Shown: piece after piece, positions 1 through 11,525 of the stretch | How positions within the stretch are numbered: the first letter of the stretch is position 1 | Layout of the letters: every line of letters begins with the position of its first letter | DNA from: Cyathus striatus | Lineage: Eukaryota > Basidiomycota > Agaricomycetes > Agaricales > Nidulariaceae | DNA: 64,000 nt | Assembly (NCBI GenBank): GCA_025738555.1 | Contig: JAOVFP010000010.1 | Location: forward strand, 496,001 to 560,000 | Direction of reading: 5' to 3' | Program-made: the position numbers and the translations under genes | The notes under the pieces: model-generated | Seen by the model: the letters and a program-made list of their open reading frames with translations, nothing else | Databases searched by the model: none | What the model was told of the DNA's origin: nothing

Positions 1-2269
1 GGACTCCGCATCAGTTACCACATAGAGATAACCCGGTCCAGGCGGATAGTGCCTCGCCGAAGGAGGGCCAGTCACGGTGAGCGTGGATTTATCGCTGGAG
101 AGGCTCGATACTAATTTAACCAGGCGCTGATCCATGTGAACGGCATGTGTTGCAAACCCAAGGTCCATCAGAACGACTGATACAAATGATTAGATATACA
201 AACAAACTTTACTTCTATGCCATACCTGATACCCCGTCGGTGTCCTGTGGAAGTGAAATGCTAATATTAAATGTTGAATTGTAGTTTATCTGCTCCGGGA
301 GGCCAGAGTAGGTAGGGCGGGGTTGGCTCATGTAAGGCGGGGACAAGAACTCCAGTCTAGCAACAACTATCATTTAGTAAACTCTAGAGTTTTACAAGTC
401 TCTTACCTGAACTCGGTGGGATATTTGTTGGTAGTGACGTCGTAATTTGGATTAGATCCAGCTTTTAATGCATGTTCACTAATAGCCACATCACAAATCA
501 ATGTAGATCTTACCTAACAATATCGTTCCATTAGGCGTCAAGGTCGCAGTTGAGTGATATATCCTTGCAATGTTGGAAGTTGGGATACCAGATGACGAGA
601 ACCGGCTTCCTTCGGGTGCAGCGGGATCATATACCACGGCAGTATAAGCTGGATTATCAGCATTACTCTGTCCAACCTGGTCCCTGACCTGTTCTCAATT
701 CTATCAGCGCTGTGAAGGTGCTCCATAATAAAAGACAGCGTACATTACCATATCCAGCAACGCCAGTTTGAGCACCATTAACAATCAAAATTCGCATATC
801 AGGCAGAGGGATAAGTTCTCCCATCACGCGTGACTGAGGCATATACTCAATTTTCCACCCCGCGGCGATTCCGTCTGACGTAAGGACCATTCTTGAGCAT
901 TGGGATGATGCAGGGGTCTGTGATGAAAGATTTGATGGATTAACTTGGTCAGATACCGTCGATCCCCCGCAGATCATCACCTCGGGCGTATAGTTATTTT
1001 CTGGAGTTAGTGGAAGAAGAACTGCACCCGCAGAGAATGGAGACCTAAACAAGGGGTTATGTTTAGACAAGAGCATATGGTGAGGCGCTATGAATACGAA
1101 CGTTACTCTCACACCGTTTGGAATACCAGGAAGGCGAGTTTCTGTATTGTCACGCCAGTTAAACAACATCGCAGCTTGGTTGGCAGCTACGAATATATTC
1201 CCATCTGGAAGTTGGATCATGATCGGGAAGTGGTTTCCATTCAAAGTGTCAACGAGGAACTGGCTGGGAATTCTCTCTCCGTTGTAACCTATGTTGATCA
1301 TTTATTGTTAGATTAAAAATGAGAGACGGTTGTAAGTGCGTGGTATAAATACCGTTGATATTCTTGGGAGGGTAAAATTCATAGCTTGGATTATTTCCCA
1401 GATACTGTTTATAAACCTAAACCATCGTTTAGTACTGAATTGCTATAACAATTTGAGTGTTCGCACCCTCCCCAAATTGAACCTCTGTCGAAAGAATTTA
1501 AGTGATAATTCGAAGTCGTTACAAAAATAAAGGCCTTTACCCGAAGATGATGATGGAACCATCCTCAATCCTAACCTATAAAATCGGTGTCATGATATTC
1601 GGCATGGGCGCTGTGGGATAGAACTCACAGAAGACGGATACCATCTGTTTGACGTTAAATGAATGTGAGCAGGGTCCTCAAGTATATCACAGTCTCCAGA
1701 TGTGCAAGGCGTAAAAAGGCGTATTGCCTGCAAACCATTCAGTCCTGCATCAAGCATTAGAAGATACATGTGCTGAGAGGTCAGGCTCGTACCCGTATCG
1801 TTGACGATGGGATTTCCACCGGAGCTGATGAGGGTCCCATTACCAAGAAAGCTTCCAGTAGCACACCACGTATTGCTTAGCGGGTTTAGCGCCCGTACAG
1901 ACAGGTTTTCGAGGTTAAGCTCAGATGCCCATGCCATGTGGCTATTAACAGTGAGTGGATTATGCTCGCTGAGATCCAAAAACGGTTAAGAATGGACAAC
2001 AGATAATGTAGATGAACGACTTACACTTTATCCAAAATTATCGCAGTCGTTTCTGACGTTATTGCGAGTTGCATGGCACTAACGCCGGAGGTGCTAGTTA
2101 TACGGAACGTTAGCTTTAAATGATCGAAAAGTGTTAAGTCGTCCATACGATACCCTTGTTGTACCAGAGACCACGAGCCATTAACGACATTGGAAAATGC
2201 TAAGGAACGACCGATATGAGTGAAACAGACGCATATTAGAAAAGAATGAATGTGTAGATGTAATCGCAT
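1..2269 (-). CDS. Copper-radical oxidase of the glyoxal oxidase family, C-terminus beyond window
   Basis: Secreted copper-radical oxidases of this family oxidise simple aldehydes or alcohols to give hydrogen peroxide, usually alongside wood-decay peroxidases. The chosen start at 2269 gives a signal-peptide-like N-terminus (MRLHLHIHSFLICVCF). Family blocks follow in order: WCATGSFLGNGT with the Cys expected to crosslink to Tyr, NGLQAIRLFTP, SNRWYPSSV with the partner Tyr, PNGVRV, CGGSTV, IARIYHS with the axial Tyr-His copper ligands, and GFATHAVHMDQRL with the last His ligand near position 140. Clear introns are 1969-2024 and 1576-1628; more lie between 1540 and 1300 and in the 3' half. I could not thread one open frame through about 1430-1500, so a small frame problem or an odd intron may sit there. 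The gene runs off the window at base 1. Family assignment is firm; the exact substrate is unknown. Confidence 0.88.
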
Positions 2270-2843
2270 TCTTAATGAACCAGAGGTCAAATGGATAGAT
2301 GATGGATAAAATGTACGCAAGTGCGACGTGTCAAAGTTGCACAAGGTAGGGGGGAAAGAGGAAGTGGACGTATGTGATCTGCTCACATTATATGTAGGAG
2401 AAATGCAATTCAGTAAGATTGAATGCAACTTACTGTATTCAGAATCAGATAAAATTTAATGTGTAAGTACTGAGTACTGAGTGCTGATCGCGCGCGGCGC
2501 AACGCTCTAGCCATGGAGTTTTGGTTTATTTGGCAGAGGGCGAACCAGTCACTGTTGTGCTTTGTCAGCACCCCACATCATGAAGTCCGCAGTCCTATGT
2601 AGAATTTCGAAGTGCGAGTGGGAACTTGAACCTCAGACCCCCAAACGGGCCTAAAAACAATTTGAAACCAATTCCTTGACAGTTTCGTCGCATGCTCACT
2701 GCTCAGGACACGTGATTTATCGTGATCCGAGAAAGGATATCATGCTGCGCTCTAACTGGCTTTAGGTTACTTTGTTAAGGATAAGCAATCGATATTCGAG
2801 TTTAAAATATCACTTCCTGTGGAGATGTGTCTTGAGGAGGCAT
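2270..2843. other. Intergenic, nothing recognised
   Basis: No coding frame with family-like or splice-supported structure was seen. It is the upstream region of the copper-radical oxidase and ends at a transposon. Confidence 0.5.
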
Positions 2844-3253
2844 TGTAAGGGTCAAGGTGTGCCTACACCTAAACAAAGAAATAAAAATTAGCGAGTCGGT
2901 TGAAAGACCGTTCAACCTGGGCGCTCTAAGGTGTCGAAAGGGTGATTGTAAAGTTTGACTATGAGGGGGATAATTTTTTTTTTTCAATTGCGAGAAGGTA
3001 GATACAGGAAATTTATAGAAAAAGGAACATTATTTGATCTAGATTAGCTTCTGAACGGAAATTAAAGAGTTCTTGAGATAAGTATCGAGGGTAAGGGTCA
3101 GAATGTGAAGTATGAGTAAGTGGGACGGAGAGATTGAGACGACGAAAACCAGGGAGTCGGAACGGCTCGACGCGCGTACCAAGTCACGTGATCTCGATAC
3201 CACAACTCGAAGAATACCGAATTTTGTAGTGCAGGCGAATCGCCTGCTCTACA
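2844..3253 (+). mobile_element. Non-autonomous DNA element, TGTAGAG family, copy 1 (410 bp)
   Basis: This is the first of three related elements in the window (others at 34063-34832 and 40361-40927). It starts TGTAAGGG and ends in a 29 bp near-perfect hairpin (TGTAGTGCAGGCGA / TCGCCTGCTCTACA). It shares the internal blocks CCTAAACAAAGAAATA, TTAGCGAGTCGGT and TCTAAGGTGTCGA with copy 3. Flanking 4 bp are GCAT and GTAT, a near-match to the exact 4 bp target duplications of the other two copies. No coding capacity is visible. Confidence 0.75.
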
Positions 3254-3380
3254 GTATACGTTCTGGAGGAGAACAATATTCATAATCAAAACAGTGGTAG
3301 AGTACAGTAATAATTCACTGCGTAAAGACATTATTTGCATGAGATCGGAAAAGACAGTGTCGAGGACGGAATGAAATCGA

Positions 3381-4349
3381 TCAACAGATAGATTTTTCCG
3401 GAACTCCTACCAAACGCAACAATTCCTTTAAGTCCAAGGCAACCCCCCTTATTTTTTCATTTAAGTCCTGATGGTCAATGAAAACGTTGACGTTTAGCCA
3501 TTCTACCATGTTACTGGAGTTGAGGACAAGGGGCTCGACAACTTCCGTTCGAAATCTACCTAATGCTAGTTGCTGAATTGGGACGATACGATCTGGTGCT
3601 TTAGCCGCCTGTGCACTGGAAAGAGCATCGCCCTTGCTTACGCCATCGTGGTTATTATATCCCCACTTTATAAGCTCCTCTTCTTCTTTGAGCTTGTACG
3701 CCCGCGAGCTGGTAAACTTTTTTCCGGGCTCAAGCAACTCCGGGTTCAGGTCGCTCGTTCGTAACCATCCAGCACCATTTTCTGTAACGCCTTGAACGTA
3801 GTGACGATTTAGGTAGTTAAGCGAACGGTTAATAAGATGGGCGCTAGTTTGGTATCCTTTAAATTGACGGAGTATATGCGCTATGGTTTCGAAGTTATCA
3901 CTAATAGTGGCACATGTTGAGGCCATATCTGCTGCTTTTTCTTTCAAGTAATCATCCATGAACTGATAGAGGTCGCATCCGTTGGCATCTGCTCTGGCGT
4001 TGTGCTCAATCTCTTCTTCCGTTAAAGGTCTCGTGGGTTTAGCAATCTCTGCACATATATAACCACGGCTTCCTCTTTCATGAGACTGCTTTGGTTTCGT
4101 CAATGACAAACTGTAGTTTTAGTAAGTAATGACCGGGAACCCGAAGTTCTTCTATTATGTGACCCACTAATTGAAGCAAGCAGTATGAGCCTGTGAAAGC
4201 TGAGCATACGATACACCAGTTGCTGCACCCTCTGTGTCACTACCTTGAAGTGAAGCTACAAAGATGCTATTAAACATTGGTACCAGAATATTTGTGGTAA
4301 TAAAAGATAATGTGGGTCTAGGTTCAGATTTCTGCATAGATCGGGGCAT
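3381..4349 (-). CDS. Cullin N-terminal-domain-only protein, copy A (303 aa)
   Basis: Two exons (4168-4349 and 3381-4110) around a 57 nt intron give 303 residues. The product resembles only the first cullin repeats, the part of CUL1 that binds SKP1. Exon 1 ends with a cullin-like helix (SQAHTACFNY, compare YMELYTxVYNYC). Exon 2 has GCDLYQFMDDYLKEKAADM, then HILRQFKGYQTSAHLINR and LNYLNRHYV, matching the cullin order of GxxLY, WxxY and YLNRHxV. There is no cullin homology domain, no RBX-binding region and no neddylation site. It ends cleanly at a stop codon about the same length as its tandem paralogue, so this is the gene's real size rather than a truncation. If it folds as predicted it could bind SKP1 without recruiting a RING protein; that role is inference. 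Confidence 0.8.
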
Positions 4350-4493
4350 GATGACAGCGAAGCTCTTGTTCGTCGATTGCAAAAGTTACTTATACCTAAA
4401 CCTGACTAGTAACGTCACATGGCATTGATGGTAACAACTTCAAGTTTCCTAGGATTCAAGTACACGGATAAATATAAACATGTTCGAGTTATT

Positions 4494-5465
4494 TCAGGAA
4501 ACGATGGATGTTTCCAAAACTCCAACACGATGCAACATGTCTCTAAAATCTACTGCCATCATCCTTCCCTCTCCACCTAGTCCCCCCTGATTAACCGATA
4601 GATTCGATTTGACCCATTGTACCATTTCGCCGGAGTTCACAATGAGAGGTTCGACGACTTCAGTCCTAAACCTCCTTAACGCAAGCTGTTGAAGTGGAAT
4701 AATACGATTTGGCGGGCTTGCGGACTGTGCGCTGCCAAGCGCATCATCCCTACTAATTCCTATACCTGGATCTCCTTTTGTATAGCCCCACTTGACGAGA
4801 TGCTCTTCTTCTTTTTGCTTGTATGCTTTCGAAACATAAAATGGCTCATTAGGCACTAACAATTCCGCATCAAGGTCACTCTCCCGCAACCATCCAGCAC
4901 CTTCTTGAGACACTACCAAAACATAGTAGCGGTCTAGGTAGCCAAGCATCCGGGTTATTATTCGGGTGTTAGTCTGATACCATTTGAATTGCTGAAGAAT
5001 ATGTTTCATGATGTCAATCTTGTTGTCTTCGGTTGCCAAAGCCGATACTATCGCTAAGACTTTATGTAAAAAGTATTCGTCCAAGAATTTGTATAAGTCG
5101 GCACCGAGGGTATGATTTCGAGCGTTGTCTTCGATCTGCTCCTCCGTTGGTGGCTGTAAATCAGATGGTTCCACCCCAGCGACATGGCCAATGCCAACGC
5201 CAATGTCAGAGCGCTGATGTGGCCTCCTGCGCGCAGTTGTTAGACTGTGGATTAAATCAAAAAATGTGCTTATTGGTATATGGTGCTGAGTGGGGGCTCA
5301 CTATTTGTAACATGCGGTATGAACCTGAATATATGCAGCATTGTCCACTTTAGCACCATCTTTTGCTTCAATGTTGGTAAAAATGCCGTCAAATATAGGT
5401 GTTAGAACAGATGTAACAGACGATAGTGTGGGGGCAGGTTCGGACTTTCGTTGAGATGGAGGCAT
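4494..5465 (-). CDS. Cullin N-terminal-domain-only protein, copy B (304 aa)
   Basis: Tandem paralogue of the gene at 3381-4349, with the same two-exon plan (5302-5465 and 4494-5244; 56 nt intron; identical phase). Cullin-like blocks are YIQVHTACYKY at the end of exon 1, GADLYKFLDEYFLHK, HILQQFKWYQTNTRIITR and LGYLDRYYV. The tail LRRFRTEVVEPLIVNSGEM is conserved between the two copies. The start (MPPSQRKSEPAPTL) was chosen because copy A begins in the same way (MPRSMQKSEPRPTL). Exon 2 opens with a short stretch absent from copy A. Both copies keep open frames while their sequences have diverged strongly, which suggests selection. SKP1-like genes start 0.7 kb away on the other strand. Confidence 0.8.
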
Positions 5466-6146
5466 GGTCAAAGGAATAGAACGTCTTTGGTTATTCACGC
5501 TCAGCACACGAGGTGTGACTCAGTGTTTTACAGCCTTAAGTAAGGTATCGCTGTATATGCCGGTACGACGGTACCGTAGCAGCATAGCTTTCTAAGTTCC
5601 ATCAAAGAATTCTGCGTGTTGGTATTGTGACATGACGCAAGATGTATGACAGATCACATTACGGCTCAGATCGTGTGTTTTAGACATGTCTAACATATAC
5701 AGCTATATACATCAATATGTTTCTCGTTATAGGACCATATAAGTGTTGGAAATCTGGGTGTTCGTGTTTTCCACAGCCACATAGTTACATAAGGTAGTTA
5801 CATAATCGTTCTCTGTATGTTCGTTGCGAGTGATGTTAATTTATCCTCTACGATCTCGGTTGACTGAGAAGGAAACATAATGGGAGAGACGAGGAATAGC
5901 AATGACAGTGTAAAAATGAATAAATACAACAAGAGCCAAAACATCGTGTACCTTAATAAAGTGTTTTTATTGAATGTAATGAGTTAAAATAAAAACAAAC
6001 TGAATTGATTACTATTAATGATTCAGCTATATTGACTTGGTAAATTTAAAGTGTGCTTCAACGTTCCCCTACTCATTCTCAACAACTTCCAACAACTTGA
6101 ACGAATCAAATATATCACTTAGTATTCACACCTCCCACCACCCAAA
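5466..6146. other. Divergent promoter region between cullin-N and SKP1-like genes
   Basis: This 680 bp lies between genes on opposite strands. The part next to the SKP1-like gene (about 6000-6146) resembles the region upstream of the SKP1-like gene at 39816-41094, including GAATTGATTACTATTAA and CAACTTCCAACAACTTGAAC, so the duplication carried the promoter. No other feature was recognised. Confidence 0.55.
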
Positions 6147-6858
6147 ATGGTTGTTCTCATCTCATCAGACAATGAACGGTTTACCGTCGATAAAGATGTC
6201 GTCAACCGCATTCGCAGCATCAAAGTTGAAAACGACGACCAACAGATTGCACTCGAGAACGTAACTTCACATGTCTTGAAAAAGGTATGCATAATTCCAG
6301 TACTACGTCTCACATTCAACTAATCAACATGGTAGGTTCTTGAGTTTTGTGAATACCACCGCAGCGATCCTCTACCCTCGGATGAAAAGCTGTCCGAACA
6401 ATGCCAGTGGTTCAACGGTACCAAGCGACAACCGGATATCTGCGAGTGGGATTCCAATTTCGTGGCAGCACTGGATCGAGACACGCTTTCAGATATCGTC
6501 CTAGCGGCGAATAGCCTTGACATTAAGCCTCTCCTGTTATAAAATTTCCAAATTTCCATAACGTGTCACCGTGCTGACGACCTAGTCTATTACAGTGATG
6601 CTGGGTGCAAAAATATCGCTGAAAAGATTAAGGGAAAGACTCCAGAGGAGATACGGAAATTCTTTAACATTCCGGATGATTTAACACCTGAGGAAGTGGT
6701 ATGTTCTCAAGTTTCTCACAGGAAATTGCTATTTACCTATCTTTTCCTACTTTCCAGGAACAGATTAATAAGGAAAATGTAAGTACATGATATACATATG
6801 ATTGGAACTGGGATTCTAATCTTTGGTTTTTTTCTAGGAATGGGCTGAGGACATCTAG
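6147..6858 (+). CDS. SKP1-like protein, intact copy (160 aa)
   Basis: SKP1 is the SCF adaptor: its BTB/POZ-like N-terminus binds cullin 1 and its C-terminal helices bind F-box proteins. Five exons (6147-6284, 6336-6535, 6596-6698, 6758-6778, 6838-6858) join in phase to give 160 residues, the usual SKP1 length. Seen in order: [70 protein letters not shown] and ENEWAEDI at the end. The segment between the POZ strands (about residues 20-35) is shorter and diverged from canonical SKP1, so this is probably a specialised paralogue rather than the housekeeping gene. Exon 2 uses an unusual donor (GTTATA). It lies 0.7 kb from the divergently oriented cullin-N genes. Confidence 0.9.
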
Positions 6859-7389
6859 AAGAAACATTCACCTCAGACAAGGGTGGATCGGATCGCTGTA
6901 AATATGGTACAACCCGATTTACTTAACAATTAGAATAGTTATTAAAATATGTTATCTGACTGATGTGTGAGCAAATCTAGAATATGTGCAAGAATAGGAA
7001 AACTGACCGATCCATGCACAATATTTTCAATAAGATCCGTGACCCCATCCGTTCCTAGGCCAATCGGAAAATTTTCGGAGGCTCGGTTCACGTTGCACAG
7101 GTAAAATCGGCACGAAACAATTGGAACAATAAGCAGATGTATTACCCAATTTAGAATTTTCTAATGCATCTGACACATTACATATTTTATGGCATATTCT
7201 AATTGTTACAAAAATTGGGATGTACCATATTTACATGAACCCGATTTAGGCCTGTCTGAGGTGATTTGTATAAATGTGCTTGAGTTTGTGTTATGTAGCT
7301 GACAAATCGATCTGAAGGCATAGAATAGAAACAAATGAATGTTATGAATAGCTTAACATGTTATTTGTATCAATATTCACACCAAAGTG
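6859..7389. other. Intergenic, nothing recognised
   Basis: AT-rich spacer between the intact and the broken SKP1-like copies. No coding or repeat structure was recognised. Confidence 0.4.
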
Positions 7390-7960
7390 AAAAGTCCAAT
7401 TCAACACGTAGCACTTGAATTCATACACCACTGGCTCTACAGCACAAGTGGTCATTCTCATCTCATCCGACAACGAACAATTTACCGCCGACCAGGATAT
7501 CATCAATCACATTGGTCTCATTCAGAATCATATGCCTACTGAACAACCTATTCCTCTCCTGAATGTAACATCTGCTGTATTGAAAAAGGTACGCTTAATC
7601 CCACCTCTGTATCAACTCTGAGCCATATAGTAGATGGATCCTCGAGTACTGCGGGCACCATCACAATGACCCTATCACTTCGAGTGTAGACCAGACATTA
7701 ACCCCGCAGAAAATCGAGATCGCGAGTGGGATCAACAATATCTCGCAGCGAAAGATGTGGATATGCTTTTCAACATCATTAACGCTGCGAACTATCTTGA
7801 AATGAAGCCCCTCCTGTGAGTTTTCTTCTAGAGGTCCCTCAATCGGCTGGCAGTCATATGGTTACAGTACAACTTGCTGCAAAACCATCGCCAATATGAT
7901 GAATGGAAAGAACTCTGAGGAGATCAAGAGTCATTTTATAATAAATCTGCAATATATATG
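7390..7960 (+). pseudogene. SKP1-like pseudogene
   Basis: Paralogue of the intact gene at 6147-6858. It retains [28 protein letters not shown], an ILEYCGHHHNDPIT-like block, REWDQQYLAAKDVDMLF and ANYLEMKPLL. Three lesions are visible. The start ATG has become GTG (about 7448). The second exon needs a frame change around 7705-7725 to reach the REWD block. The third exon has lost the KTPEEIRK helix and ends early. Exon order and splice positions otherwise match the intact copy, so it arose by DNA duplication and not by retrocopying. Confidence 0.82.
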
Positions 7961-10168
7961 CGTACGATAGGATAGCACATAGCTAGCAATGGCACCTTCC
8001 CCCAAATTAGCAAGCAACAGCATAGAGTCGGCAAGGTTATGGCTCAATACGTAGATGGCGGCTGGGTGTCTGACTGAACGGTTCACATACGTTTTCTTCT
8101 ACTACAAGCTAGCACTGCTTATTAGAGTCTTGCATGCACTAATCTCAGTTAATATATTTGCTTTAGCTTCAGCCTTGAACGTTCATATTGTTCCATCAGC
8201 CCGAGAACACCGAGAGCCTCTGTCAGAGACCATTAGTACTTAATGTGCTAATCATATACCTATCACTAGATCTAGGAGAAGAGATAATTATAGGTATATA
8301 ATAATACTGTACTGATGCATTAAGTAGCTATTTCAACCTGACTGGCGGATTGAAACAGGTAGGAGCATGAACCTCATCACTGCGATGCTCAGTCGCTCTC
8401 ACTGTCGGCTATCTCGGTGTTCTCGATACCAGCTGCGTTAAATTAAGACGCGGTTCAGATGGGCAAAAACGGGTTGAGACAAGTCTCCAATAATGCCAGT
8501 GTATATCAACATATCCAAAATACCAACAGTTATCATGAGATTTTCACCTTCACCTTTCTATCTTCTTTCGCACCGATCGTCAAGCAAAATCTCCTTGACA
8601 AATCAACCACATAAAGCTCAACCGGCACATCAACCTCCGCCACGAATACGCGAACCTTCTCCTTCTCTCTACACATTCATCTTTTTTTTTGTTGTCTATT
8701 TTCCACCTCTCCCGATCACCAAAACTAAAAAAATTGTCAAACTGAAAATTAACAACCACCGGTTCCATGTACACGTACTTACATACTTGGGCAAATTTTC
8801 GAAAAATCTTCTCGCAAGGGAAGGCAATGTTAGCGGTAACGGTTTCGGTACCATCCGATTGGGTGTGTGAACTTTTCTAACAATGTGAGTTATGGGTAAA
8901 GTTGTCTCACATCCCCGGATCCTTTCTATCTCATCATTAGGATTCTAGTCTCTGTGTCGCTGAAACTTACCAGGTTCTAATTTTCACGTAGCATGAATCC
9001 CCCGCCTACTCTCCTTGAAAGAAACATGACGTACCACAATCCAAGACCAGACAAACATCCTTATCACCCCGGCAAACTATCCGGGCGCATGTTTGATAGC
9101 CTTCGAAGTGCCAAATGCATTGAACAGCCGGAGAAAATGAGAGTTTGAAATAAGGTTTTTTCGAAATTCGTCATCGTTGACATGGATATGTTTGGACCTT
9201 TGGTTGCATGGGCCAGATAGGATATGAGAACATGAGTGCGAATTATCGGATTCTATGCGTCGTTCTGTTCGATCAGTTATGAGTGTGTGCCCTTGAGAGT
9301 GTACCGCGGACCTGATGCTGATACTTGTATATCGTCTGGACCGTCTTTTCGTTCATGAGATAGCCACTGACAATTTACTAGGTGTCGCAGGCTGTGTAAA
9401 CCAGACCAGACCATCCATCGAGTCTTTCATTGTTTCATAACCATTTCCCAATCGCAGCAGAAAGTGACAGGCACCCAGAACATTCGTCGCAAGCACAACA
9501 GACGTCAGGGAAACCGGTCGCAGCGTTTCGCCTCATCCTCAGCGGCGGGCGCGCACAATCATTGAATCACCACACGTGAAACCTACACCAAATTCCTACA
9601 GCTCCTTATCGGCAACCAACAAAACGCGTAACATCCCGGAAACAATCGCCAATACACACACCCTTATCCACCCGTACCCCTCCAAACACTTACAAACACT
9701 CCAAAAGGCTAATCCAGAATGGTCTGTGCGGGATCCACGCTCCGCCTCGACGCCCATCTGCATCCACACTTGGCTGGCTTCGTGGTCCGACAAAGACCCA
9801 TTCCTTTGCTTCTTCCCATTTATCGTGTGCTGGATGCATGCCACGAGGATACACCGAGGAGATGCAACAAAATCTTCTTTCGTCGCGGTCTGTTCTGGGT
9901 CCTTTATGACGCTTCCGAGGTTCTGAAAGGGTGAGACGTGGCATCTCCCCCGTGGCATATCCTATTTCGCATTTATATGGCCTCAGAGAAGAGTGATAAA
10001 TGCAATATCAACTTCATTTACCCTCTTATTCAACGTATATTCTTACGAGATAGCTTGTTTTCTCGTCCTGACACAATCTTACTACCGAAACTTTTGACCA
10101 CAAACGTACGCCCACGACCATATCTCCCCCACATCCCTTAACACCCCCCACCCACAGCCCCATACACA
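7961..10168. other. Intergenic, no supported gene
   Basis: Several frames of 60-125 codons occur on both strands (8493-8870, 9576-9958), but they overlap each other and show no recognisable family or supporting splice pattern. A 220 bp inverted repeat sits at 8202-8425. The last 150 bp are C-rich and form the likely promoter of the TPR gene. Confidence 0.4.
8202..8425. repeat. Imperfect 224 bp inverted repeat
   Basis: The arms start with CGAGAACACCGAGAG and end with CTCGGTGTTCTCG. An inner pair (ATATACCTAT / ATAGGTATAT) lies about the centre. It could be a foldback-type element, but no target duplication was found. Confidence 0.45.
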
Positions 10169-10669
10169 ATGGTCTATTCCACCTCCCCCTGGCTAATGAC
10201 AAACACGCACCACGTGCACCTCGCAACGCGCGAAACAGTCCTCAAACGCGCCATCGAAGCACACAAACAAGCAAAAGACACAAGTATGCAAGCAGACGAC
10301 CTCCAAATGCTCGGAGACCTCTACATAGCACACAACGAACTACCCTCCGCCGAACAAGCTCTCAAATCCGCCGTAACACTACACCATCAGGTGCAGGATA
10401 CCCTTGGCGAAGCGCATGATTTGCATAGTCTCGGCGATTTGTATTTCAGGCGGAATGAGGCTTCGTATGCGGAGGAGGTGTTGAAGAAGGCTGTTGAGCT
10501 GCATCGTGAGGCGCAGGATGTGAGTGGGGAAACTAGCGATTTGACGTTGCTTGGAGATTTGTATTATCATGCGAATCAGTTGGATAAGGCTGTTGAAGCT
10601 TTGGAGAGGGCGTATGAGTTGAAGAGGTTGGCGCAGTGTACTGTTGATGGGTGGTCGAGTAATTATTAG
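10169..10669 (+). CDS. Small tetratricopeptide-repeat protein (166 aa)
   Basis: A single-exon gene encoding three tandem helical repeats of about 40 residues, with the cores DDLQMLGDLYIAHNELPSAE, HDLHSLGDLYFRRNEASYAE and SDLTLLGDLYYHANQLDKAV. Each is followed by an alanine-rich second helix such as ALKSAVTLHHQ or VLKKAVELHRE. This is the MalT/kinesin-light-chain style of TPR, a protein-protein interaction scaffold. Such proteins in mushroom genomes are usually fused to NACHT or AAA ATPases, but none is present here, so this is either a stand-alone TPR protein or a fragment of a larger ancestor. Codon use shifts from C-ending in the first third to G/T-ending in the rest, which is odd for so short a gene. 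Function unknown. Confidence 0.75.
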   Translation: MVYSTSPWLMTNTHHVHLATRETVLKRAIEAHKQAKDTSMQADDLQMLGDLYIAHNELPSAEQALKSAVTLHHQVQDTLGEAHDLHSLGDLYFRRNEASYAEEVLKKAVELHREAQDVSGETSDLTLLGDLYYHANQLDKAVEALERAYELKRLAQCTVDGWSSNY

Positions 10670-10880
10670 CTTACTCTCTTTTTCTTTTTGGGGGCGGTTG
10701 CTTTGATATAATTGTATTTTACTTATCGTTAGGAGTCTCGATACCCTACTTATATTATCCAGTCCTTTTTTTCCTGTTCTTTGTTGCGATGCAAGATATT
10801 CTTGGCGACTCAGGAGTACACTTGTCAAAGACGGATAAGTACCCATATATCTCCGTGAGTACGAAGCTAATTATGATGCA

Positions 10881-11525
10881 GACCCATGACTTTAACCTCG
10901 CGGGGCCTTTTTGCAGATCTTCGAGAATCGGGAAAATGAAAAGACGCGTAGTTTGTGGGCTCGTGATGTACCACCTGTCTCTTGAACCTTGCAATGGGTA
11001 GTCTTCTTAACTACATATCGGATATGCTATAGCGCGATTCGAGATCTGAGGTTCGTCTATACTGAGTTTCCGGTGTGAATACGGGACTAATATTGTCGTA
11101 GATCCACCATCCATGACTTTCTCATGATGAACGTGGTAAGTCTACTCTATTCACGATCGTCGAGAATGTCGGACAGAATCTCGTGAAGGTACCATCTACC
11201 TACCTTCTCCATGCTCAAATATCCGATCTCTTATAGTGTTGCTTAATTCCGATTCAAGCTCAGATCGTCAAGAACGTCCGGAATCTCGTGATGGTCCTAC
11301 CTTCTTCTCCACGCTCGAGTATATCATCCCTTATAACTCTACTATCGATTCGAGTTCTGAGACTTGTCCATACCGAGTTTCCGATCTACGTAGGTGGTTA
11401 TATGCGATGTGTGAATACGGGACTAATAACATTAGGGAGACCCATGACCAAGGTCGAGAATGTCTTCGGGAATCTCGTGATGCACCACCTGCCTACCTTC
11501 TTCTCCATGTCGGATGTTATATTTA
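10881..11525. repeat. Degenerate tandem repeat, about 3.5 units of 170-220 bp
   Basis: Recurring blocks occur in the same order: CCATGAC, TCGAGAATG, GAATCTCGTGATG, CACCTGCCTACCTTC, CGATTCGAG, CATACCGAGTTTCCG and TGTGAATACGGGACTAATA. Units start near 10881, 11100, 11270 and 11440, and the last is partial. The small frames here follow the repeat and are probably not genes. Confidence 0.6.

Noticed and set aside
9576..9958. Overlapping frames of 70-120 codons on both strands
   Set aside because: Frames overlap on opposite strands, have no family resemblance and no splice support.
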